From: Planctomycetaceae bacterium
GTDB taxonomy: Bacteria > Planctomycetota > Planctomycetia > Planctomycetales > Planctomycetaceae
Direction of reading: 5' to 3'
Length of the DNA stretch: 6,336 bases
Assembly: GCA_029259875.1 (NCBI GenBank)
Contig: JAJDEK010000543.1
Span: 1-6,336, forward strand
The position numbers were made by a program, and so were the translations under genes. Below are positions 1 through 5,920 of the stretch, piece by piece; positions within the stretch are counted from its first letter, which is position 1, and every line of letters starts with the position of its first letter. The notes beneath the pieces are model-generated. The model saw only the letters and a program-made list of their open reading frames with translations. It ran no database searches and had not been told where the DNA came from.

Positions 1-319
1 CCGGCAGCGAAGATTCCAGATCCAGCAGATCGACTTCATCCACGAATAGGATGTCCGCATCTCCTATTCGGATTAAATCACCATCATTTAACAGTGTCCT
101 TCCGGACATAGTTCCATTGATTTCAACTCCATCACTATTAGCGGCAAGAATTTCATACCCTTTTTTATTCCAGCTGATACGGCATTGCATCGATGCAACA
201 CCTTCACCCTTAATCTGCAAATCATTCGAGGCATGACTGCCGATGGATATAGGCTGTTTTTTAGATAACTCAATCTGTTGAGCTTTTCCGGATAAAAAGG
301 TTATTTCTAAACTGGCCAT
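1..319 (-). CDS. FHA-domain protein, N-terminal part (runs off the left edge)
   Basis: I translated this by hand: an open frame of 106 codons runs from ATG 317-319 through base 1 with no stop. It reads as an FHA domain over roughly residues 5-95: the opening strand reaches PISIGSHASNDLQI (23-36), followed by VASMQCRI (41-48), EINGTM (66-71) and LLNDGDLIRIG (76-86). FHA domains are beta sandwiches that bind phosphothreonine peptides. The structural residues Asn68-Gly69, Gly80-Asp81 and Gly86 are kept, but the usual Gly-Arg is Gly27-Ser28 and the usual Ser-Arg-x-His is Ser43-Met-Gln-Cys46, so phosphopeptide binding is doubtful. No signal peptide is visible, so it is probably cytoplasmic. It starts 66 nt after the long ExbD gene, in the same direction, and is likely the next gene of that operon. 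The start is uncertain: there is no clear Shine-Dalgarno, an in-frame GTG lies at 326-328, and the frame stays open up to a stop at 362-364. What follows the FHA domain lies outside the window. Confidence 0.82.
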   Translation of the reverse strand, partial: MASLEITFLSGKAQQIELSKKQPISIGSHASNDLQIKGEGVASMQCRISWNKKGYEILAANSDGVEINGTMSGRTLLNDGDLIRIGDADILFVDEVDLLDLESSLP

Positions 320-385
320 CTCAATCACTATCTTTGCAGAACTTTGGGAAGTGTGTGATGCTTAACACAATGTATCTCTTTAGGG

Positions 386-1411
386 TCAGTCTTCAGGACC
401 GCGGTAAGAAGCGAGTCTGATTTTTTGCATACCAACTTCATTAGCCGCATCTACAACTGCAACTACTGTTTCGTGTCTGGCTGCTTTGTGTGCGCTAAGA
501 ACTAATTCCGATTTCGGCTTCCCACCTTGATCGCGGCGGTCCAAAATTGCTTGAACGATTTCGGAAGGGTTTGAGAGTTTAATGTCATCAACATAAATCC
601 CATCATTGTTATCGATTTCGACAATGATGGATTCTTCGCGAAAATCATCCAAGGTTTGTAATGACTGTGAAACACCGTCTTCGTCTGGATTAGGAGGCGG
701 CACTTGAATGCTTTTTTGCAGACTGAAAGATGCGGTAATCATAAAGAAAATGAGCAAGAGAAATGTGACATCCACCATCGGTGTCAGATCCATTTCTTCA
801 AATTCTGAATCCGCACTGCGAATCGAAAATCCATCATCATCGTCGTCGTCATCATCATCATCTTCTTCAGCATAGTGCCTGATTTTAGTGGAAGGAACTG
901 CTGCAGTTTCCTGCGGTTGTATTTTGGCTTCAATTTCATTTGGTGCAGTTGCAGGCTCTGTAGGAGGAGGCGGTTCTACAGATTCGCTGGTGTTGAGTTC
1001 GGGAGCTGTTTCAGGTTGTGAAACCGGCTCCTGTTTATCCATCGGAACAGGGGGGGGATTCTCTGTTTCAGTCTTATTTTCGATAACTGGTTGAGCCGTT
1101 TCTTCTGCGGCAGCCGCTTGTTCCAAATCTCCTTCCAGAATTTCGTCCCAACTCTCGCCTAGGGGGCCTAAATCTTCAAGTTCATTGAGAAATTGATTTT
1201 CTTCTAGGTCGACTGAAGCTGCTTGAGGAGGTTGTTCCGTTTTGGGTGGCGCTTCAGGTGTGCTTTCTGCTGCCTCTGTTCGACGGTCTTCGCTTTCTAA
1301 TGGGATCGTAATGCGACTGTGGCACGCAGGACAGGAAACGGATTTTCCTGCCTTCTTGCTAGCGACACTTAGCTTTTGACCACATTTTTGACAATAGAAC
1401 TTGATAGGCAT
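386..1411 (-). CDS. exbD: ExbD/TolR-family protein with N-terminal zinc ribbon and long acidic linker
   Basis: The protein has 341 residues, more than twice the roughly 140 of a typical ExbD. Residues 1-35 form a zinc ribbon of the MJ0042 type, with Cys7/Cys10 and Cys27/Cys30 and the spacer QKLSVASKKAGKSVS. Residues 40-180 are low-complexity, rich in Pro, Glu and Thr. Residues 182-193 are two Glu followed by ten Asp. The ExbD core begins near 205: the segment LTPMVDVTFLLLIFFMITAS (209-228) is the single membrane helix, with Asp214 at the place of the proton-carrying Asp25 of E. coli ExbD. The remainder (about 232-341) fits the periplasmic ExbD domain. ExbD N-termini face the cytoplasm, so the zinc ribbon and linker should be cytoplasmic. 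It lies 70 nt downstream of a standard-size ExbD and presumably joins the same ExbB channel. ATG 1409-1411 is chosen because the zinc ribbon begins directly after it; no good Shine-Dalgarno precedes it. The ExbD assignment is firm, and the role of the N-terminal part is unknown. Confidence 0.93.
   Translation of the reverse strand: MPIKFYCQKCGQKLSVASKKAGKSVSCPACHSRITIPLESEDRRTEAAESTPEAPPKTEQPPQAASVDLEENQFLNELEDLGPLGESWDEILEGDLEQAAAAEETAQPVIENKTETENPPPVPMDKQEPVSQPETAPELNTSESVEPPPPTEPATAPNEIEAKIQPQETAAVPSTKIRHYAEEDDDDDDDDDDGFSIRSADSEFEEMDLTPMVDVTFLLLIFFMITASFSLQKSIQVPPPNPDEDGVSQSLQTLDDFREESIIVEIDNNDGIYVDDIKLSNPSEIVQAILDRRDQGGKPKSELVLSAHKAARHETVVAVVDAANEVGMQKIRLASYRGPED
833..868 (-). repeat. Trinucleotide tract coding for Glu2-Asp10
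   Basis: On the coding strand the order is two GAA, four GAT, three GAC and three GAT codons. They give two Glu and ten consecutive Asp (residues 182-193 of the long ExbD), about 20 residues before the membrane helix. The unit is three bases, so replication slippage would change the length of the acidic tract without breaking the frame. Confidence 0.9.
1050..1057 (-). repeat. Homopolymer C8 (coding strand) inside the long ExbD gene
   Basis: Eight consecutive G on the plus strand, read as CCC CCC CC(T) on the coding strand, encode Pro119-Pro121 in the disordered linker. Loss or gain of one base would shift the frame before the ExbD membrane helix. Nothing here shows that this happens; it is simply the longest G/C homopolymer I noticed in the window. 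Confidence 0.85.
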
Positions 1412-1447
1412 GTTTAAATCAGTATCTCGTATTCTTATTGAAGCAGA

Positions 1448-1461
1448 CGAACTTCGGTTCG
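1448..1461 (-). other. Small hairpin in the gap between the two ExbD genes
   Basis: In the 70-nt gap 1412-1481 the transcript can form a perfect 5-bp stem, CGAAC/GTTCG, closing a CGAA loop. No run of T follows it, so it does not look like an intrinsic terminator. It could affect mRNA processing or stability between the two ExbD cistrons, or be chance. Apart from this the gap shows nothing recognisable. Confidence 0.3.
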
Positions 1462-1481
1462 AGGCTTAGTAGCATTCAAAA

Positions 1482-1961
1482 TCAATTATTCTTTTTCTCT
1501 TCAATTCCGATATAAAATTTCACTCCATCGACTTCTGTTACCGCGCGTGTTACTTCCTGAACAAAGCCATGGGGCACACCACGATCTGCTTTGATAATGA
1601 CATCCATGACTCCACTTTGAACGCGCTCACGGACTTTCGCTGTTAATTCTTCCAGTGAAACTTCTGTTGTGCCTCCCGATTCTTTAAATTCTACGACGCT
1701 TTTTCCATTCAATCCGTTGCCGTCATTATGAACCAATACCATTGTTGAGAGCCGAGTATCAACGCCAACTCCGTGTCGGGCAATTGGAATATCCGAGTCC
1801 TGGGTCGCCTGCATGGTGGAGGTTACCATAAAGAAGATGAGTAACAGAAAAGTCACATCAATCATGGGGGTAATGTCTAAGTCATCACCGGCTCCACGTG
1901 ATGTGGGTCGTTTTTTCCAACTATCTTCATCTGTGTTAAATATTGTTTTTTTTCTAGCCAT
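1482..1961 (-). CDS. exbD: ExbD/TolR-family biopolymer transport protein (standard size)
   Basis: The protein has 159 residues with the classic layout: a basic cytoplasmic N-terminus (MARKKTIF, then KKRPTSRGAG), one membrane helix in LDITPMIDVTFLLLIFFMVT (28-47) with Asp35 equivalent to the proton-carrying Asp25 of E. coli ExbD, and a periplasmic domain (about 52-159) ending in a lysine/asparagine tail. It should pair with the ExbB encoded 19 nt upstream to form a proton channel that powers an envelope process. The start is set at ATG 1959-1961: an AGGA lies 10 nt upstream, and the protein from there has the normal length. A longer reading from a TTG at 2001-2003 would overlap the ExbB gene and add 14 residues unlike any ExbD N-terminus, so I reject it. 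Its helix motif is almost the same as in the second ExbD, but the regions outside it differ greatly, so the two are old paralogues rather than a recent duplication. Confidence 0.95.
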   Translation of the reverse strand: MARKKTIFNTDEDSWKKRPTSRGAGDDLDITPMIDVTFLLLIFFMVTSTMQATQDSDIPIARHGVGVDTRLSTMVLVHNDGNGLNGKSVVEFKESGGTTEVSLEELTAKVRERVQSGVMDVIIKADRGVPHGFVQEVTRAVTEVDGVKFYIGIEEKKNN

Positions 1962-1971
1962 GTTCAATATA

Positions 1972-1975
1972 TCCT
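1972..1975 (-). promoter_or_regulatory. Shine-Dalgarno AGGA that sets the ExbD start
   Basis: AGGA lies 10 nt upstream of ATG 1959-1961, just after the ExbB stop codon. The spacing is slightly long. It supports the ATG over the upstream in-frame TTG at 2001-2003. Confidence 0.55.
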
Positions 1976-1980
1976 GGAGA

Positions 1981-2637
1981 TCATGACTTACGTGATATGT
2001 CAAGAATTTCCAGAAACTCGCCTGTATGTTCCTGAACAGAATCTTGCAATTTTCCGATGCGAATATGAATCAAGGCGCCCGCCATGACCAAAGGAATCGC
2101 AACTGCCAAACCTGCGGCTGTTGTAAATAACGCGAAGCTGATCTCGCCGGCCAATTGACTGGGATCACCACCAGATTCCTGCATGTTTCCGATTTTAGCA
2201 AAGGCGTTGATCATACCGATCACAGTTCCAAGCAAACCTAACATGGGAGCACTTTTCACAATGGTGTTGATCCAGGACATACGGTATTCAAGGTCAGCCA
2301 GGATGTCTCGCTCAAATTTTTCAGCGAGCATCTGTCTTAATTTTTTAGCGGGACGTTCCATATTGGCCATCGCAACCAGGATCAATTGCGGGACTGCTTT
2401 GCTCCAGTAGGGAGGCGAGTCACATAGATTGATCACTGATTCATAATCCTTTTTTTCGATATCTTCATGAATCTGGTCAAGGAATTCATTTGCTGCGTTT
2501 TGTGTCAGGAACCGTTTTTGTGCGATTTGTCTGACTAAAAGGATCACACAAAAAGTGCCATATAAAGCGATCAAACCCAAGGCAATATAGATGCCATAAC
2601 CGGCAACATTTAATATGGGGGTAAGTGAGTAATTCAT
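1981..2637 (-). CDS. exbB: MotA/TolQ/ExbB-family proton channel protein
   Basis: The 218 residues match the ExbB/TolQ layout. Helix 1 is near 12-36. A cytoplasmic region (about 37-125) includes the helical stretch from Ala96 to Arg119. Helix 2 falls at about 128-148 with APMLGLLGTVIGMINAF, and helix 3 at about 165-192 with FALFTTAAGLAVAIPLV, followed by an amphipathic tail. Thr138 and Thr173 occupy the places of the pore-lining Thr148 and Thr181 of E. coli ExbB. The family forms a pentamer around two ExbD helices in the inner membrane and couples proton flow to movement of a partner. It is followed after 19 nt by an ExbD and preceded, 20 nt away, by a single-pass membrane protein of unknown family. 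ATG 2635-2637 has only a weak AGG upstream. It could equally be called TolQ-like: no tonB, tolA, tolB or pal is in the window to decide. Confidence 0.95.
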   Translation of the reverse strand: MNYSLTPILNVAGYGIYIALGLIALYGTFCVILLVRQIAQKRFLTQNAANEFLDQIHEDIEKKDYESVINLCDSPPYWSKAVPQLILVAMANMERPAKKLRQMLAEKFERDILADLEYRMSWINTIVKSAPMLGLLGTVIGMINAFAKIGNMQESGGDPSQLAGEISFALFTTAAGLAVAIPLVMAGALIHIRIGKLQDSVQEHTGEFLEILDISRKS

Positions 2638-2657
2638 AGATGCCTGCTCATGTGTGG

Positions 2658-3557
2658 TTATCGGAAGTAAGTCTGTCGAGTGACTTCGAAGTTATATCCT
2701 CTGCGATCACCGCGGACTGTAAAATAAGTACGACGGATCTCATCAAATTTTTTGTTTCTATATTGTTTTTCTTGTGAAAGGAGCATGTTTTCTGTTTGTT
2801 TTGGATAAAAGTGAAACAGGATTGCACCAGTGACGTCAAAACCTGCCTTTTTAAACAGGCTGAGATCGCTGGTTCTGCGCTGGCCTCCCTGCCAGGTCAT
2901 ATAAAGTCGTTTTTCATTTGCGCCTGAGGATGCCGTCTTGGAGACGGGTTTATCAGAAGAGACGTTAGACAAATAAATCATCTTGCCGTTTTTAAGCAAT
3001 GCACCAAGTTCGATTTTGAAAAAATCCAGTTGTTTTGCATAATCTCGAAGTGAACCTCGATCAGAAAACTTGATAAACCAGCGTTGTTCACGTGGAAGAC
3101 CTTTTTTACCAGGGCCGAATCCCAGCGCGCGTTTACCTGTACCAGCGGCACTACCGACTTTGCCGGAATTTGTCAGGTCCGTTTGCATTTGCTGCTGGAC
3201 TTGTTGCGTCGCTTTATCTGACAATTCCACAACACTGTCGAGCATTTCCTCTACCTGATTTTCATCTTCTGGTGTGTCGATTTGAGAAGGATCGTCAATG
3301 GGATCTTCGGGTGATTCAACGAGCAAAGATTCGTCGGGAGAACCGTCTTCCGCGCCACCTGCTAAATCAACCATTTCCAATGCAACATCATTTTCCGTTT
3401 GCGGAAGTCGATTGGTGAACCAAACTATCGACAGCCAAAACACGGCGATGATCAATGCCAGAACAACAGCGATCAGCGTAGAACTAACCTGGTCATATTG
3501 TGTGACTCGCATGACCGGCGACTTCCGGTGATCATTTTGTGATGTTGCCTGCGACAT
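2658..3557 (-). CDS. Single-pass membrane protein of unknown family, candidate partner of ExbB/ExbD
   Basis: I do not recognise this 299-residue protein. It has a short cytoplasmic N-terminus and one strong membrane helix at about 24-47 (VSSTLIAVVLALIIAVFWLS and on). An acidic, Pro-containing stretch follows (about 56-116, with DVALEMVDLAGGAEDGSPDE). Next come a Gln-rich helix QQVQQQMQ (about 118-125), a Gly/Lys-rich linker (about 131-156, including GFGPGKKGLPR) and a compact, basic, aromatic-rich C-terminal region (about 159-299). This is the layout of a TonB/TolA-like transducer: an inner-membrane anchor, an extended linker and a periplasmic domain. The membrane helix has no histidine matching the SxxxH motif of TonB, and the C-terminal part does not look like a TonB domain. 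It sits between a secreted protein gene (38-nt gap) and the ExbB gene (20-nt gap), so co-transcription is likely. ATG 3555-3557 is chosen; a TTG four codons upstream (3567-3569) is possible, and neither has a good Shine-Dalgarno. The linkage to the channel is inference. Confidence 0.85.
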   Translation of the reverse strand: MSQATSQNDHRKSPVMRVTQYDQVSSTLIAVVLALIIAVFWLSIVWFTNRLPQTENDVALEMVDLAGGAEDGSPDESLLVESPEDPIDDPSQIDTPEDENQVEEMLDSVVELSDKATQQVQQQMQTDLTNSGKVGSAAGTGKRALGFGPGKKGLPREQRWFIKFSDRGSLRDYAKQLDFFKIELGALLKNGKMIYLSNVSSDKPVSKTASSGANEKRLYMTWQGGQRRTSDLSLFKKAGFDVTGAILFHFYPKQTENMLLSQEKQYRNKKFDEIRRTYFTVRGDRRGYNFEVTRQTYFR

Positions 3558-3595
3558 CGTGTGTGACAATTCTGTTTCGATTTAAAGAATATAAG

Positions 3596-5377
3596 CTATT
3601 TCGTTTTAGATTGGGGGAATTCGTTCAGCACTTCGAACAGATCAAATTTCTCGTCAAAGGGTTTTACACTGTTATACCACTTTTGCCAGCGTTTTGTTGC
3701 TTCATCAGACCACTTGTCAACAATCTTAATACGTTCTTTTTCGTCCAGGTTTTCAGCGACGTCTGCCAAAGGGTCCGCAGGCATTCCCAAGCCACGAATT
3801 TTTCGACTAAGCGTACATAAGCCATTTCGTGCTTCAATTCTGACGCTCAAATCGGGATCTTTTAAAGCACGGATCAAATAAGGAGACACCCGGAAATCGT
3901 TGGTACGCGATAATGCCCAGATTGCGGTTCGGCGGACATCAGGGGCTCTGGCATCGACGAGTTTTATAACTCGATCTTTTTGTTTGATCAGTTGTTCCCG
4001 ATCGCCGAGTGTAATTGTTTCAACAAGAGTTTCCTGAGCCGCTTCCAGATCAGCGTTAGCTGGATCTTCCAGTTGGGCCAATAACTCACTGAGATCACCG
4101 GAGAGTGTTTTGTTTTCGACCTTTCCGTTTCTCATCTGGACATCAGCCAAATTTTTGGGGAGACCTCTGCCTCCCGCCAAGAGCCCTGAGCCTACCGGTT
4201 CAGGTTTGTATTTGCGCCCCAGTGTTTTACCTGTGGCTTTTGAAAGAAAGATAATCGCTAAGCAAGTAGATGCTTTCGGATGACTAGTCCCTTTCCAACT
4301 ACCATCTTCCAGTTGGGTCGTCAGGAGTTGGCGAGCACCATCTGCATACCAGTCATGTGGTCCCAACATTTTGGTGTCCGCAATCGCGGCAATGCGTTCA
4401 ATTCCGTATAAGTAATAATTGGGCCATCTATTTTGATTACGGACATTATAATTTTTAACAATCCAGGCAAGTCCTTTTGCTTTTCCGCCTTGAAGCGCGT
4501 TGTGACTGATTGTTGGTTTGCTATTTTTATTTTCGTCTGCCTTACTTTTCTCTTTCTGAGTCAGGTCAACTTTGTCGAGAAAACCAAACCGTTTCTTCTT
4601 TTTTTGATCACGAATTTTTACAGGACCACTGCGTAATTCTCCGTCGGGATAAAGTTGCATAGAAATAATATACATACTGCCTGTACCGGCGACTGACATG
4701 GTATTTTGTGGTGCTCTTTCTGAGCCTGAAGCTGGGTGATAACCAAAAGAACCTTGAGGATGTTGTGTTGTCAGGTGCCAGCGTGCGACTTTATCCCAGA
4801 CTGTAGTAGGCACGATTACACCGGCACGTTCCGCTGCCCACAATCCCAAAACGGCGTATTGTGTAATGCTTGTATCACCGTTATGGGAAATATTTTGCGG
4901 GTAGTACCAACTACCTCCCGCATGTTGCTGTTTGATCAAAAAGTCGACGGTGGCGCGAATTTCATCGTGATATTTTTCAGGGTTAATTGCTTCGAGTACC
5001 ATCAATTGCACACCAGCACAATAGTTGAAGTCGCTACCTGGTCGATATTCAAGTTCTCCGTCTTTGTTTTTTTGGTTGTGGTCTGCCAGAATATTTTTCA
5101 AGCAGTTTTGAATATAAGGAGACTCTGGTGATTCTCCTGCTTTTATCAAAGTGTAAGCAACAAAGGCGTTCATGCCAGTACGACGATAATCATCGGTTTT
5201 TTTCAAGAAAGCAATGCCGCGTTTTATGGATGCGTCAATTTCTGCCTGTGGCGGTTGTGCATAAGCGGTGATCTGAAAAGCAGTGAAAACAATGGTTCCC
5301 AGCAAACACGATCTCGAATCAAGAAGAACGTGAAAGAAAGCAGAAAATAGTGATTGAACTGCGCAATTATTTTTCAT
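3596..5377 (-). CDS. Secreted prenyltransferase/squalene-oxidase-repeat protein with C-terminal HEAT-like repeats
   Basis: The product has 593 residues from ATG 5375-5377. A signal peptide is plausible: a hydrophobic run CLLGTIVFTAFQITAYA ends near residue 40 with cleavage after AYA. Residues about 42-385 form alpha/alpha-toroid repeats of the squalene-cyclase superfamily, with three QW-type motifs: QHAGGSW (151-157), QHPQGSF (205-211) and QLEDGSW (355-361). A typical repeat signature, GDTSITQYAVLGLWA, lies at 167-181. A charged Lys-rich insert is near 257-288. Residues about 478-526 give two HEAT-like repeats (PDVRRTAIWALS and PDLSVRIEARNGL). The DxDD catalytic motif of squalene-hopene cyclase is absent, so a hopanoid-making enzyme is unlikely; a periplasmic binding or scaffold role is more plausible. 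It is the first gene of the run leading to ExbB/ExbD. Two more in-frame ATGs upstream (5434 and 5425) would lengthen the leader to about 60 residues. I prefer 5377 for its MKNN start, but no start has a clear Shine-Dalgarno. Confidence 0.9.
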   Translation of the reverse strand: MKNNCAVQSLFSAFFHVLLDSRSCLLGTIVFTAFQITAYAQPPQAEIDASIKRGIAFLKKTDDYRRTGMNAFVAYTLIKAGESPESPYIQNCLKNILADHNQKNKDGELEYRPGSDFNYCAGVQLMVLEAINPEKYHDEIRATVDFLIKQQHAGGSWYYPQNISHNGDTSITQYAVLGLWAAERAGVIVPTTVWDKVARWHLTTQHPQGSFGYHPASGSERAPQNTMSVAGTGSMYIISMQLYPDGELRSGPVKIRDQKKKKRFGFLDKVDLTQKEKSKADENKNSKPTISHNALQGGKAKGLAWIVKNYNVRNQNRWPNYYLYGIERIAAIADTKMLGPHDWYADGARQLLTTQLEDGSWKGTSHPKASTCLAIIFLSKATGKTLGRKYKPEPVGSGLLAGGRGLPKNLADVQMRNGKVENKTLSGDLSELLAQLEDPANADLEAAQETLVETITLGDREQLIKQKDRVIKLVDARAPDVRRTAIWALSRTNDFRVSPYLIRALKDPDLSVRIEARNGLCTLSRKIRGLGMPADPLADVAENLDEKERIKIVDKWSDEATKRWQKWYNSVKPFDEKFDLFEVLNEFPQSKTK

Positions 5378-5453
5378 ATTGATGCGATAGCAGTCTGAGA
5401 TGAGAGAATATTGCTGAAAGGACATAGACGTCATGACTTGGCCGCATGACTCC

Positions 5454-5483
5454 AGTCTAATTTCAGGGGTAAAGCAGTGTCAA
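5454..5483 (-). promoter_or_regulatory. Candidate sigma70-like promoter for the secreted-protein/ExbB/ExbD operon
   Basis: In the gap between the MazG-like gene and the secreted repeat protein, a perfect TTGACA (5478-5483) is followed after 18 nt by TAGACT (5454-5459), which matches four of six consensus -10 positions. Transcription would begin near 5447, about 70 nt before ATG 5377 and about 13 nt before the alternative ATG 5434. The -10 box is weak and no start site has been measured. Confidence 0.35.
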
Positions 5484-5523
5484 TCAATATGCTGCAAATC
5501 TTGTCAGGAATCACATTTACGTA

Positions 5524-5892
5524 TCAAGGTTTTCGAGACAGATCACAGGTACAGATAGGCTGATGGCACCTTGGGCACCCTTGGACATACTTTTGGTTCA
5601 CCGCCTGCTCCAGATCAACACCAGCGACATTGGCCATTGTTGCTAACCAGGCCAGGACATCTGCAAATTCTTCAGCCAGGTTTTCTGGGTTATTATTTTC
5701 CCTCAGAGCAGATGACAATTCCCCCACTTCTTCCATAAACCACATGAATGTACCTTCAATTCCGCGCGACTGATCTTTCTCATAAAACATTGTACGAATT
5801 AACGATTGAAATTGTGAAAGCGAAATGCCATTTTTGTCATGAAGTTCGTGTTCTGATTCAGAAGAAGAAGCATCAAAAGAGTGATTGTTCAC
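5524..5892 (-). CDS. MazG-like nucleotide pyrophosphohydrolase with C-terminal Cys cluster
   Basis: The product has 122 residues, the size of a single MazG domain. After a Ser/Glu-rich, probably disordered N-terminus (1-22) come the all-alpha MazG helices. They carry EEVGE at 54-58 (the EExxE metal site) and EFADVLAWLA at 75-84, giving ExxD with Glu75 and Asp78. These acidic residues bind Mg2+ in the family, which hydrolyses nucleoside triphosphates, often damaged ones, to the monophosphate and pyrophosphate. The C-terminus adds Cys106, Cys109, Cys114 and Cys116 (CPRCHQPICTC), a likely zinc knuckle outside the core domain. The start is a GTG (5890-5892) supported by AAGGA six nt upstream; the next in-frame ATG is at codon 35 and would remove the first MazG helix. 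It lies 74 nt after the TPR stop and 146 nt before the secreted-protein start, and a promoter candidate follows it, so it may be a separate transcription unit. Its substrate cannot be read from sequence. Confidence 0.92.
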   Translation of the reverse strand: MNNHSFDASSSESEHELHDKNGISLSQFQSLIRTMFYEKDQSRGIEGTFMWFMEEVGELSSALRENNNPENLAEEFADVLAWLATMANVAGVDLEQAVNQKYVQGCPRCHQPICTCDLSRKP

Positions 5893-5898
5893 AGGGGA

Positions 5899-5903
5899 TC
5901 CTT
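5899..5903 (-). promoter_or_regulatory. Shine-Dalgarno AAGGA that sets the GTG start of the MazG-like gene
   Basis: AAGGA stands six nt before GTG 5890-5892. It is the best ribosome binding site in the window and settles the non-ATG start. Confidence 0.75.
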
Positions 5904-5920
5904 ATCGGAAATGAAATATC

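Noticed and set aside
88..273. 61-codon minus-strand open frame near the left edge
   Set aside because: A different frame of the same strand encodes a clear FHA domain over this stretch, so this one is a shadow.
320..385. Terminator between the long ExbD and FHA genes
   Set aside because: No GC-rich stem followed by a T run could be found on the minus strand, so I treat the FHA gene as continuing the operon.
1946..1953. A8 run on the coding strand at the start of the standard-size ExbD, considered as a slippage site
   Set aside because: It encodes the ordinary basic start (ARKK) of an ExbD, and no alternative frame of interest follows.
1962..2003. TTG-initiated N-terminal extension of the standard-size ExbD
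   Set aside because: It would overlap the ExbB gene and adds residues unlike any ExbD; ATG 1959-1961 has an AGGA upstream.
2648..2839. 63-codon minus-strand frame overlapping the end of the single-pass membrane protein gene
   Set aside because: It is a shadow in another frame of the coding region and crosses its stop without any ribosome site or recognisable motif.
3092..3418. 108-codon plus-strand open frame
   Set aside because: It is antisense to the single-pass membrane protein gene, whose frame has sensible domain structure; no family features.
4736..5131. 131-codon plus-strand open frame
   Set aside because: It lies opposite the toroid region of the secreted repeat protein, which has clear QW motifs. 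Its own translation shows no domain or plausible composition.
3596..5377. Squalene-hopene cyclase enzyme
   Set aside because: The DxDD motif is absent, a signal peptide is present and the C-terminus consists of HEAT-like repeats.
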